DNA of 64,000 nt from JACMLD01 sp044227095 (lineage in GTDB: Bacteria; Bacteroidota; Bacteroidia; Chitinophagales; Chitinophagaceae), in assembly GCA_044227095.1 (NCBI GenBank), contig JBGAFV010000001.1:2976001-3040000 (forward strand), written 5' to 3'. Each line of letters begins with the position of its first letter. Position 1 is the first letter of the stretch. The position numbers were made by a program, and so were the translations under genes. Positions 16,949 through 24,161 of this stretch are shown one piece after another. The notes beneath the pieces were generated by a model. The model was not told where the DNA came from. It did no database searches and worked only from the letters and a program-made list of their open reading frames with translations.

Positions 16949-17125
16949 AAATTGGAGCGTTTGGCTGGGGCTGTCTTCCGATACGTGTCTATCAAAAAAG
17001 CACTTTTTTCATTTTTTTTGTATTTGCTGTAAAGTGCTGCTGTGTAACGGTTTCTTGCTTTTTACTATGTGCGTTGAGTATTTCAACGGGGAGATTTGTC
17101 TATACACACATATAGGCAGATGGGC

Positions 17126-17154
17126 AAAAAAAAGACAGCACCCGTGATGCTGCC
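17126..17154 (-). terminator. Rho-independent terminator after rteC paralogue 2
   Basis: Read on the minus strand, a 7-bp stem (GGCAGCA with TGCTGTC, including one G-U pair, 7-nt loop) is followed at once by eight T residues. It lies 28 bp past the rteC stop at 17182. The excision genes downstream therefore need their own promoter in the roughly 200 bp between here and 16920, which is the arrangement expected if RteC activates them in trans. Confidence 0.8.
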
Positions 17155-17181
17155 CTTTATTCCTTAAACTAAAAAGGAAGA

Positions 17182-18030
17182 TTACGCTGTATCTTCCTTG
17201 TCCATGTATTCCTCTAAATTGTATTTCAGTTGGTCTAAAAATAAAGTCCGTGAACCTGCACGGGTTTTCATACGATGGAAGCTGTTATGAATGTCGTTAA
17301 GCGAAATACGAAACAGGATTTGAAACACCATACTGATTTTGCGAATGCCCAATTTACCGTGTGAAACAGCATCAGCGGCATGAAGCGCATAAATCAGTTC
17401 AATTAGGGCATTCTTTGTCTGTGTCCAAAAAATATCTTTGGTATCACTGTTTTGTAATAATTCATCGGGATTTTGTTCCGGGCTTAGTTTTGTGGTGAGG
17501 TAATTATAAATGAGTTCATTGGCTAAAATTTTTGCTACTTTATAATCAAAGTAGGTCGAGAATTGCGGGTCAATTTCAAAAACAAAGCTGTTTAACCCAT
17601 CATAGTAATTGATGTTTCCCAGCATATAATAGTTTTCGTCCCGGTCAGTCCTGCCGGAGCGATAATACCTGTAAAAATCCGAATTGCAGATATGCTCTTT
17701 ATATTCCTGTTTTAGTTCCCGAAGCTGCAAAGTAAAATAGCATTGGTGCAAATTCCCATTATCTGCGGGGCAAGCCGTTTCAATCCGATAAACCTTGTTA
17801 TAGTAAATCAGCTTTCCGAGAATGTTCGGCTTAATCAATTTGAAAAAATGGATTTCTTCGGCTTTGCTGGCAAAGCCCTCTTTCAATACATCTTCTTTTA
17901 CGGCACGCAGTAGTTCCTGAAGATAGATTGTCATTTTGTATGCCTCATCAATAAAGCTGGATGCTTCGGCAGATAATTTTCTTTCCTGCTTTTGGATTTC
18001 GGCAACGATGGTTTGTAAGGGATGTCTCAT
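17182..18030 (-). CDS. rteC: RteC family regulator, paralogue 2 (excision-operon activator candidate)
   Basis: This 282-residue protein shares with the copy at 4680-5507 the blocks EEIHFFKLIKPNILGKLIYYN, FYRYYRSGRTDRDENY, DYKVAKILANELIYNY and ALIELIYALH. RteC of CTnDOT activates the xis2c-xis2d-orf3-exc operon. Here the gene lies just upstream of that operon on the same strand, ending in its own terminator, so this copy is the better candidate for the true activator. A perfect 7-bp palindrome lies 22 bp upstream of its start. It is the last ICE gene before the composition changes to chromosomal. Confidence 0.88.
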   Translation of the reverse strand: MRHPLQTIVAEIQKQERKLSAEASSFIDEAYKMTIYLQELLRAVKEDVLKEGFASKAEEIHFFKLIKPNILGKLIYYNKVYRIETACPADNGNLHQCYFTLQLRELKQEYKEHICNSDFYRYYRSGRTDRDENYYMLGNINYYDGLNSFVFEIDPQFSTYFDYKVAKILANELIYNYLTTKLSPEQNPDELLQNSDTKDIFWTQTKNALIELIYALHAADAVSHGKLGIRKISMVFQILFRISLNDIHNSFHRMKTRAGSRTLFLDQLKYNLEEYMDKEDTA

Positions 18031-18052
18031 AGTTCCGTTCGTTTTATCAGGC

Positions 18053-18070
18053 TGTATTTATCCAAATACA
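18053..18070. promoter_or_regulatory. Palindromic operator candidate upstream of rteC
   Basis: TGTATTT (18053-18059) and AAATACA (18064-18070) form a perfect 7-bp inverted repeat with a 4-bp spacer. It lies 22 bp upstream of the rteC start codon at 18030, a position that suits repression or autoregulation. The cognate regulator is unknown. Confidence 0.5.
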
Positions 18071-18388
18071 AATGTTAGCCTTAACGATGAATTTATTCCA
18101 TGAGATATACCGAAGTCAGGTGAAATTTTTTATATTTGCTATTGATTTACAAGGAAATTGAGAGAAAATGAATGCAATAAGCACCATTACTAAATCGTTA
18201 CCGACAACGACATCCCACCTCGTAAACTACTCATTATAAGCTATCTTTAGCTTTTCCGTTATTTTTTTAAAAAAAACATGATTATATAACCGCCTTTTTA
18301 TTGATTGCACTATTTCATTTTTTGAAAAACCTTGTAGCAGTTATCGATGAATATTGGCTGCATAATATCATATAGGCTTGTATAGATA
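18071..18388. other. Non-coding junction between ICE and chromosome
   Basis: There is no long gene here. Visible elements are a TATATTTG box (18131-18138, + strand), a 23-codon reading frame (18168-18239), and a small perfect hairpin AAGCTA-TCTT-TAGCTT (18238-18253) overlapping its stop. After about 18260 the sequence is very AT-rich. The ICE attachment site probably lies in this stretch. No tRNA gene and no duplicate of a left end could be identified. Confidence 0.5.
18168..18239 (+). other. Possible 23-codon leader or truncated reading frame
   Basis: An ATG at 18168 opens 23 codons (starting MNAISTITKSLP) ending in TAA at 18237-18239. A promoter-like TATATTTG lies 30 bp upstream and a 6-bp hairpin overlaps the stop. 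It could be a leader peptide, the 5' stump of an ICE gene cut by integration, or chance. Confidence 0.25.
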
Positions 18389-18865
18389 CTACTTCTTCGC
18401 CGCTTTCTCCAAATCAGCAATAATAATTTTATCCATTTTCATCATTGCTTCCATTACCCTTTTAGATACTCCTGCGTCTTTGCTGTTCAATAATTCGCCT
18501 AAAGTTTTAGGTATGATTTGCCACGATAAACCAAACTTATCTTTTAACCAGCCGCATCTTGATTTTTCGCCCCCTGCAGATAATTTTTCCCAGTATGTGT
18601 CTACTTCTTCCTGTGTATCGCAACTTACAAAAAGTGAAAAAGCTTCAGTAAATTTAAACATCGGCCCGCCGTTCAATGCCATAAACTTCTGGCCTTCCAG
18701 TTCAAAAGTGGCAGACATTACAGCACCTTCGGGGCCCATCCCATTTTTTCCCCAGCGGGAAAGAATTTCGCATTTTACGTTTTTAAAAACACTGCTGTAT
18801 AAATTCATCGCTTCTTCTACATTGTTATTGTACCACAGAAACGGAGTGATTTTTGAATTGCTCAT
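18389..18865 (-). CDS. VOC family protein, PhnB/3-demethylubiquinone-methyltransferase-like
   Basis: This 158-residue soluble protein has the PhnB-like glyoxalase fold signature ITPFLWYNNNVEEAMNLYSSVFKN at the start. CEILSRWGKNGMGPEGAVMSATFELEGQKFMALNGGP follows, then CGWLKDKFGLSWQIIP and a C-terminal helix (DAGVSKRVMEAMMKMDKIIIADLEKA). The family is often annotated as a methyltransferase, but the fold is a metal-dependent vicinal-oxygen-chelate domain; the substrate is unknown. It is the first gene on the chromosomal side of the ICE, 18 bp after the DUF1801 gene on the same strand. Confidence 0.88.
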   Translation of the reverse strand: MSNSKITPFLWYNNNVEEAMNLYSSVFKNVKCEILSRWGKNGMGPEGAVMSATFELEGQKFMALNGGPMFKFTEAFSLFVSCDTQEEVDTYWEKLSAGGEKSRCGWLKDKFGLSWQIIPKTLGELLNSKDAGVSKRVMEAMMKMDKIIIADLEKAAKK

Positions 18866-18883
18866 CGTTATAGTTTTAATTGT

Positions 18884-19285
18884 TTATTTTTTTGATTTAC
18901 TAATCGCTTTTAAATCTGCTCTTTCTTTATTCTCCTTAATACGCATCCTGATTAATTTTTTTATCAGCGCTACAGGTAATGCTTTTTTATGATCAAAATG
19001 AATGGTAGAACCTGTGTATTTATATCCTTTAAGATCATTTGCAATTGTTGCTAACATTTTCGGGTTCATAATATAGAAACTGCAACCATTTTTATGCGCA
19101 CCAAAACCTACCAGCATTCCCTGTTGTTTGTAACAGGGAATCATATAACTGATTACTTCCTCTGCATTGGGTACTGCAGCTTGTATGACAGAACGAATTT
19201 TTTTTAGCATGGGCTGAAGCGCCGGATCCTGGTAAGCAATATAATCATCAACACCTTTGTAATTACCTGCAGGCCTGTCTCTCAT
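18884..19285 (-). CDS. DUF1801 (YdhG-like) protein
   Basis: This 133-residue protein has the YdhG/DUF1801 pattern: VDDYIAYQDPALQPMLKKIRSVIQAAVPNAEEVISYMIPCYKQQGMLVGFGAHKNGCSFYIMNP, then the closing region YTGSTIHFDHKKALPVALIKKLIRMRIKENKE. Members include an iron chaperone-like protein in Bacillus, but most are uncharacterised. Four DUF1801 proteins occur in this window (also at 21065, 49685 and 52027). It lies upstream of the VOC gene in a likely two-gene unit. Confidence 0.85.
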   Translation of the reverse strand: MRDRPAGNYKGVDDYIAYQDPALQPMLKKIRSVIQAAVPNAEEVISYMIPCYKQQGMLVGFGAHKNGCSFYIMNPKMLATIANDLKGYKYTGSTIHFDHKKALPVALIKKLIRMRIKENKERADLKAISKSKK

Positions 19286-19385
19286 ACCATACGTTTATTT
19301 TATGAAACAAATATAATTGCAGCTATTAAATATTTTGAGGTGCTTTTACGACAATAAGAGGGTAGTTTGCGAACCGGGTTTGAGT

Positions 19386-20174
19386 TCAGGAGCTTTTCTT
19401 CAGCCCCATATAATATTCTTTCTTTTTCTTATCAAGTTTTTCAATGCTGTAACGCAGTAGTGTTCTTGGCATAGTGGCTGCATAATTATCCAGCAATTGC
19501 AATAATCTTTTTTTATCTTTATCGCCTGCAAAGCGAAGCATCCAGCCAGTTGCTTTATGTACAAGATCTTCTTTATCTTTTAAAAGCAATTCAGCTATTG
19601 CAAATGTATCATCAAGTTCTCCCTGGCGTATAAAATAACAGGTGCTTACTATTGCTGTTCGTCTTTCCCACATATTTTTAGAGCGGGCGAGTTTATATAA
19701 AATTTTCCTGGGCTTATCAAAAAGATAGCAACCGGTCATGTGCAAACAGCCAAGATCTACAAGGTCCCAGTTATTTACCCTGTCATGACGTTTTATATAG
19801 AGATCGAAAAATTCTTTTCTTCGCTCTGCTGTTGTTTTTTTATTGCGTGATGCCTTGTCCATAATACTGATGGCGCCTGCCCTTACTTCGTGAATGGGGC
19901 TTTCCAATAATTTTTCAAGTTCTTGTATGGGCATATCGCCAAAATCTTTTGCTATGGAAAACAATTGTCCCATACGAACCCCTATAAAAACATCGCCTTC
20001 GCTGTATTCACCTTTGCCGGTTTTAAAATAAGTTTTTGTTTTTTCTGCTTCCTTTGTAGATGCTATTGCCTGCAGTTTTTCAATAAAAATTTTTGCTGTA
20101 AGTTTTTTACTATCAGCACCAACTACTGCTCTGGCGGTTTCTTTTGTTTTATTTGAAGCGATTGTCTTACTCAT
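19386..20174 (-). CDS. AlkD-like DNA alkylation repair protein
   Basis: This 262-residue all-helical HEAT-repeat protein has a basic N-terminus. The AlkD-type blocks are GVRMGQLFSIAKDF, EVRAGAISIMDKASRN, NNWDLVDLGCLHMTG, MWERRTAIVSTCYFIRQGELDDTFAIAE and LVHKATGWMLRFAGDKDKKRLL. AlkD enzymes excise alkylated purines without base flipping, using Trp and Asp residues in the groove; the NNWDLVD and WERR motifs carry candidate residues. It starts 12 bp downstream of the deacetylase-like gene on the same strand. Confidence 0.88.
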   Translation of the reverse strand: MSKTIASNKTKETARAVVGADSKKLTAKIFIEKLQAIASTKEAEKTKTYFKTGKGEYSEGDVFIGVRMGQLFSIAKDFGDMPIQELEKLLESPIHEVRAGAISIMDKASRNKKTTAERRKEFFDLYIKRHDRVNNWDLVDLGCLHMTGCYLFDKPRKILYKLARSKNMWERRTAIVSTCYFIRQGELDDTFAIAELLLKDKEDLVHKATGWMLRFAGDKDKKRLLQLLDNYAATMPRTLLRYSIEKLDKKKKEYYMGLKKSS

Positions 20175-20186
20175 TTCTTTGCCGGT

Positions 20187-21035
20187 TTATTTGGCGAGGT
20201 CTTTATAAGAAATCAGTTCTATTCCTTTTTGTTTGATGGCTTCCTTTACTTTTTCGCTGGTAAATAGATCAGTTACACCCTGCCGGTCTTCTGCTACATT
20301 TTCATAGCCAATATGATAAACTGCTTTTAGTTCATCGTTATTAAGACCGGGGTGATCAAGAAAAATATAAGTTTTGCCCGGCTCTAGTTTATTCAGCATT
20401 GCTATAAAAGATTGTATTTTTTCTGCTGACGTTTTATGCGGGCCATCGTAACTAATCATGCTTGCATAATCCATTTCGGGTTCTACAGGAATTTTATATT
20501 CTTTAGCCAGTTTTTTTGTGAGGGCCCGTACTTCATCAGACAAATTGGTGCAACCCATATGCGCAGATAAATGACTGATGCGTGGAATTTTTTTCAGCGC
20601 CAGTTCAATTTGCGCCCTAAATTCTTTTTCTACATCTGCAATCTTCCATTGATTTTCTTTAATTGATCTTCCAGGATAATTTTTATTGGCAAATACCATT
20701 GGAAAAAAATAACCGCTGCTATCTTTTAAACTTGCACAATCTGTTAATGGGCGCCATTTTATTGTTTCCCATTCACTGGTTAGTGCCAAATGAACGCCCA
20801 CATCCACACCAGGGTTTTGCTGTAATAACATTACTGCTTCCGGAAACCATGGTGAAGGCACAATAACTTCAATGGATTTTTCTATGCCTTCTTTATAGCA
20901 TTTAATAAGCGCTTCATTGCCAGAATGGGTATAACCCATATCGTCTCCACGTATAACAAGTCTTGCCGGCTTTTGCTGGGCATTTGTTGTACTAAGAAGA
21001 AAAAAGAATGAAATTGAAAAAAGAATTTTATTCAT
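20187..21035 (-). CDS. Exported ChbG/HpnK-like (YdjC) polysaccharide deacetylase
   Basis: The start at 21035 gives 282 residues with a clear signal peptide (NKILFSISFFFLLSTTNAQQ). A longer frame from 21089 would overlap the previous gene and bury the signal. Metal-site motifs of the YdjC family are visible: RGDDMGYTHSGNEA near the N-terminus, VDVGVHLALTSEW and HLSAHMGC. A region with EPEMDYASM follows, and EPGKTYIFLDHPG near the C-terminus. Family enzymes deacetylate chitooligosaccharides or related glycans in a metal-dependent reaction. The substrate here is unknown; export to the periplasm is inferred from the signal peptide. Confidence 0.83.
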   Translation of the reverse strand: MNKILFSISFFFLLSTTNAQQKPARLVIRGDDMGYTHSGNEALIKCYKEGIEKSIEVIVPSPWFPEAVMLLQQNPGVDVGVHLALTSEWETIKWRPLTDCASLKDSSGYFFPMVFANKNYPGRSIKENQWKIADVEKEFRAQIELALKKIPRISHLSAHMGCTNLSDEVRALTKKLAKEYKIPVEPEMDYASMISYDGPHKTSAEKIQSFIAMLNKLEPGKTYIFLDHPGLNNDELKAVYHIGYENVAEDRQGVTDLFTSEKVKEAIKQKGIELISYKDLAK

Positions 21036-21064
21036 GTTGTTTGTATAATAGCTTTGAAAGAGAA

Positions 21065-21715
21065 TTATTTTTCGAGCAATGTTAGCCATTTCTTTACCAG
21101 TTGCTGCAGCGTTTTTCCATTCTTCTTCACATCGCCCATATTGTAGAACAAAGCAAGTCTTCTCCCATCTGCATAATCACCTGCAAGCAATCCTGATTTG
21201 TCGTTTAGTTTGGCGCCGGTTAAAAAAATTAGCCGCAGGCAGTCTTGTTTAAAAAAATTAAAATTCACAATAAGTCTTTTATATTCTTTGGGGTTGAATG
21301 GTTTCATTTCGCCGGTATAAAAAAAGGAAGGTGCGTTCCATGCAATTTCTTCTCCAACTTTTTTATCGGCACTTAAAATGATTTGTCTTATTGCTTCGGC
21401 AACATCTTTAAGCGGATGTTTTAGTTTTTGCATATAGGCATTTACTGTAGCAGTGTCGGATGCTTTTGTTTGTTTTGCACCAGTTTTACTAAATGAAAGT
21501 CCGCCAGTTTTAAGCGCTGCCTGTAATTTGGGCAAACTGCTTTTCCCCATGCCATGCAATTGCAAAATATTTGATTCAGTTAACGCGGATAACTGTTTTA
21601 ATGTTTTGATGCCTTTATTTTGGAGAGCACGTTGTGCCGGAGCAGATAAACCGGAGAAAGGCCCGGCTGTTTTGTTAGCTGGTTTTTTTATTGCTGATTT
21701 TTTTAAAACTGGCAT
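21065..21715 (-). CDS. Helix-hairpin-helix plus DUF1801 fusion protein
   Basis: This 216-residue protein has a Lys-rich N-terminus. A helix-hairpin-helix of the RNA polymerase alpha C-terminal type follows (FSGLSAPAQRALQNKGIKTLKQLSAL, LHGMGKSSLPKLQ; about residues 20-70). Then comes a DUF1801 domain (VNAYMQKLKHPLKDVAEAIRQIILSADKKVGEEIAWNAPSFFY). The combination suggests DNA binding, but the role is unknown. The stop lies 30 bp before the start of the deacetylase gene. Confidence 0.8.
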   Translation of the reverse strand: MPVLKKSAIKKPANKTAGPFSGLSAPAQRALQNKGIKTLKQLSALTESNILQLHGMGKSSLPKLQAALKTGGLSFSKTGAKQTKASDTATVNAYMQKLKHPLKDVAEAIRQIILSADKKVGEEIAWNAPSFFYTGEMKPFNPKEYKRLIVNFNFFKQDCLRLIFLTGAKLNDKSGLLAGDYADGRRLALFYNMGDVKKNGKTLQQLVKKWLTLLEK

Positions 21716-21787
21716 GCATCGTTTTTTACTATTCTAAATGTAATGCTCTTTAATCAGGAAGATCATGTGTATTACGTTTGTTGAACC

Positions 21788-21809
21788 GAGCGTGGCAACG
21801 ATGCTCCAT
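21788..21809 (+). repeat. REP-like intergenic motif copy
   Basis: The 22 bases here closely match (one gap, a few substitutions) the motif at 26866-26888; both share GAG, CAACGA and CCAT at matching spacing. Two intergenic occurrences suggest a dispersed short repeat. Confidence 0.3.
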
Positions 21810-21849
21810 CTGTGTTGCTACTGCTGGTTACATAAAACATATTTGCTAA

Positions 21850-23091
21850 CTAGACAGCATTGTGTTCTAAATGTAATATTTTTTTTGCCAGAATATTTTT
21901 ATCTGCTGTAGTTTTTGCTAATGAAAGTGCTGTTTGAAGGCTTTTAATGGCTTTGCTGTTATTTATGCCTGTATACAGTTCTCCCAGTAGGGAATGATAG
22001 AGATAATTATTTTCCAACTTCAATTTTTCTGCTTCAGCAATAGCAGTTTGTTTGCCGTTGGCTTTTGCAAGTGCATATGTTCTGTTAAGTGCAGCAATGG
22101 GGGAGTATTCCAATTGAAGCAGGCGGTTATAGAGTTGCAAAATGCTTTCCCATTTTTCTTGCGTGTCTGTTTTTTGCGTATGCCAGTATGCAATGGAAGC
22201 TTCAATATGGTATTTTGAAATGGTTTCTCCTGTTGATGCAAGTTTAAGAAGTGTTGCACCTTTTGCAATTAATTCTTTGTTCCACAATGTTTCGTCCTGG
22301 TCTTCATACAAAACAATTTCTCCATTGCTGTTTTTTCTTGCCTCAAATCTTGAAGCATGAAAACACATTAATGCAAGCAACGCATTTACAGAAGGAAGAT
22401 TGGTTTTTTCGTTTTCAGTAAGCAGGAAGGTGAGCCGCATTGCTTCAAGACAAAGATCTTCACGCAATACAGCATCACTGCTTTCAGAATAATAACCTTC
22501 GTTAAATAATAAATACAAAGTGGTGAGTACCGTTTCTAATCTTTTATTAATTTCATTTTCACCCGGTAACTCAACCTGTATTTTCTCAGTTCTTAATTTT
22601 TCCTTTGCCCTGAATAATCTTTTATTAATTGTTTCTTTGTTTGTAAGAAATGCAACTGCTATTTCTTCAATGCCAAAACCGCAAAGGATGCGTAGTGCTA
22701 AACCAATTTGTGCTTCTGCAGGTATAGAGGGATGACAAATGCCAAACATCATCTGCAACTGACTATCATTTATGTTTTGGAGTGACAGATCAATTTCAAT
22801 GTTTGATTTTTCTTCTGAGCTTTTTTTTATTTCAGGTATAATTTTATTTTCGAAAAGGTTACCGCGTTGCAGTTGGTTTTTTGTTTTATTTTTTGCAACA
22901 GTGTATAACCATGCTACCGGGTTTTCTGGCAAACCATTTAGTGGCCATAGTTGCGCAGCGGTAAGAAATGTATCACTGGCAATATCTTCTGCAATTTCAA
23001 TCTGTTCCAGGCCAAACTGCTTGCAGAGAACAGCAATTATTTTCCTGTATTCTATTCTGAATAAATGGGGTATCAGTTCCTGCTGTTGCAT
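21850..23091 (-). CDS. ECF sigma factor, ECF42 type (DUF6596)
   Basis: This 413-residue protein has the short sigma-2 and sigma-4 regions in the N-terminal third: EIAEDIASDTFLTAAQLWPLNGLPENPVAWLYTVAKNKTKNQLQR, then LRILCGFGIEEIAVAFLTNKETINKRLFRAKEKL. A long C-terminal TPR-like extension follows with LYLLFNEGYYSES, PSVNALLALMCFHASR and SPIAALNRTYALAKANG. This layout and a neighbouring YCII (DGPF) gene are hallmarks of ECF42 sigma factors. No anti-sigma factor is present, as usual for this group. A perfect 10-bp hairpin with a T-run sits directly upstream of the ATG. Confidence 0.9.
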   Translation of the reverse strand: MQQQELIPHLFRIEYRKIIAVLCKQFGLEQIEIAEDIASDTFLTAAQLWPLNGLPENPVAWLYTVAKNKTKNQLQRGNLFENKIIPEIKKSSEEKSNIEIDLSLQNINDSQLQMMFGICHPSIPAEAQIGLALRILCGFGIEEIAVAFLTNKETINKRLFRAKEKLRTEKIQVELPGENEINKRLETVLTTLYLLFNEGYYSESSDAVLREDLCLEAMRLTFLLTENEKTNLPSVNALLALMCFHASRFEARKNSNGEIVLYEDQDETLWNKELIAKGATLLKLASTGETISKYHIEASIAYWHTQKTDTQEKWESILQLYNRLLQLEYSPIAALNRTYALAKANGKQTAIAEAEKLKLENNYLYHSLLGELYTGINNSKAIKSLQTALSLAKTTADKNILAKKILHLEHNAV

Positions 23092-23095
23092 ACAT

Positions 23096-23127
23096 AAAAA
23101 TGCCTTCCTGCATATAACAGGAAGGCA
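23096..23127 (-). promoter_or_regulatory. Hairpin/attenuator between YCII and ECF sigma genes
   Basis: A perfect 10-bp stem, TGCCTTCCTG (23101-23110) with CAGGAAGGCA (23118-23127), has a 7-nt loop. On the minus strand it is followed by TTTTT and then, 4 nt later, by the ATG of the ECF gene. The 3' arm holds AGGAAGG, the only Shine-Dalgarno-like sequence near this start. The element could end transcription after YCII or mask translation of the sigma factor. Confidence 0.7.
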
Positions 23128-23136
23128 AGAAATATT

Positions 23137-23490
23137 TTAATGAACACCGTCTCTTTTGGCAAGCTTTCTTACTTCTACTGTATTGCCTTCTCCCTGCAAA
23201 ACAGGAGAGCCTTTTGCAAATTCAACTGCTTCTTCCGGCGATTCGGCCCTTACCATAATATAACCGCCAATGGTTTCTTTTATATCTCCAAAAGGGCCAT
23301 TGGTAACAACATTGTTGTGACCAACCACACGTGCATCGTTGAACACCAGGCCATTGCCGCCAATAAATTTGTTCTGCGCAGCTATGCCGCCAATCCAATC
23401 CATGGTTTGTTTCATCCAAACCTGTATTTGTTCGGGTGAGGCTACTTTCATTCCATCCTGGTGCCTGAAAATCAAAATAAATTCGTCCAT
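23137..23490 (-). CDS. YCII-related (DGPF) protein
   Basis: This 117-residue alpha/beta protein has the YCII/DGPF layout: DEFILIFRHQDGM, then SPEQIQVWMKQTMDWIGGIAAQNKFIGGNGL, then NGPFGDIKETIGGYIMVRAESPEEAVEFAKGSPVL and a final GNTVEVRKL. It lies 45 bp upstream of the ECF sigma gene on the same strand. In other genomes DGPF genes are the usual partners and often the regulon of ECF42 sigma factors. The biochemical role is unknown. Confidence 0.88.
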   Translation of the reverse strand: MDEFILIFRHQDGMKVASPEQIQVWMKQTMDWIGGIAAQNKFIGGNGLVFNDARVVGHNNVVTNGPFGDIKETIGGYIMVRAESPEEAVEFAKGSPVLQGEGNTVEVRKLAKRDGVH

Positions 23491-23598
23491 TTTTCTAAGT
23501 TTTAATGTTCCGCTGCATAGCGAAACGGTTAATAATGTTTGTTATACAGTAATAACAAACAGGTTTTGTGGAATTGGACAGTCCGCAGCAATTATTTA

Positions 23599-24006
23599 TT
23601 ATTGTTCCAGCCTCACCATACAATTTACTTTTTTCTGCGTTAGGTACCACTCCACGCAATAACCCTGTGGGTCAAGGCCGGGCTGACTAAGAATTTCCTT
23701 AAAAGCCTTGTCAATACTTTGCATGTCTATTGTATAATCTTCTATTGTTAAGCAAAGATATTTTCCTTTTTTAATGACGAGTGTTGGGCAATGCAATCTC
23801 TCAGCTTCGCCAGTTTCTATTTCTTCTGTAGCAGCTCGGTAAACTATTTTACCATTTTCCGGTCGGGAAATACCAAAGAATTTTCTTTGGGTTGTAAACG
23901 GAATAAGTTTATGCAATGCATCATGTGCAGCTGCTATACCTTGAGGAAATGAGACTGCTGTTATATAAAAGACAGTGATATCGGTGGGCAAAATAATTGT
24001 TTGCAT
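23599..24006 (-). CDS. GyrI-like small-molecule-binding domain protein
   Basis: This 135-residue protein starts with a beta strand (TIILPTDITVFYITAVSFPQGI) and has AAHDALHKLIP, FFGISRPENGKIVYRAATEEI and a C-terminal half (KKGKYLCLTIEDYTID, PQGYCVEWYLTQKKVNCMVRLE). The pattern fits the SOUL/GyrI-like effector-binding fold without a DNA-binding part. It sits upstream of the YCII and ECF genes with about 110 bp between. Function is unknown; assignment is by overall pattern only. Confidence 0.6.
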   Translation of the reverse strand: MQTIILPTDITVFYITAVSFPQGIAAAHDALHKLIPFTTQRKFFGISRPENGKIVYRAATEEIETGEAERLHCPTLVIKKGKYLCLTIEDYTIDMQSIDKAFKEILSQPGLDPQGYCVEWYLTQKKVNCMVRLEQ

Positions 24007-24161
24007 TGAATGGTTAATTTAGTTGATCTGCCGATTAGTTGACTGGTTGATCGATATTATAAGTTGCTAAACATTTATTCAGTGTTTCCGTTAAAGGCAA
24101 AATACGGGCCGCCATTGGGTGCGATGAATTTTTGTGCTTGCAGCCATAACTGAATTATGAA

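Larger units (their letters stand above)
1..18070. mobile_element. Partial CTnDOT-family integrative conjugative element (one end)
   Basis: The stretch holds two RteC proteins, two small helix-turn-helix excisionase-like proteins, a DUF3945 protein, topoisomerase III, DUF1896 and a giant methylase/helicase. In order and strand this matches the rteC / xis2c-xis2d-orf3-exc excision block known from Bacteroides CTnDOT. Base composition and codon use are clearly richer in G+C than in the region after about 18.1 kb. The left end is outside the window, and no integrase, relaxase or tra gene is seen here. The right limit is inferred from the composition change and the last ICE gene (rteC start at 18030). 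It is not based on a recognised attachment site. Confidence 0.8.

Noticed and set aside
18071..18388. A tRNA gene as ICE target
   Set aside because: No cloverleaf or T-loop sequence was found; the element does not appear to sit in a tRNA here.
18378..18992. A 204-codon frame opposite the VOC and DUF1801 genes
   Set aside because: Spans two genes on the other strand; the peptide is low in family signatures and hydrophobic by shadow effect.
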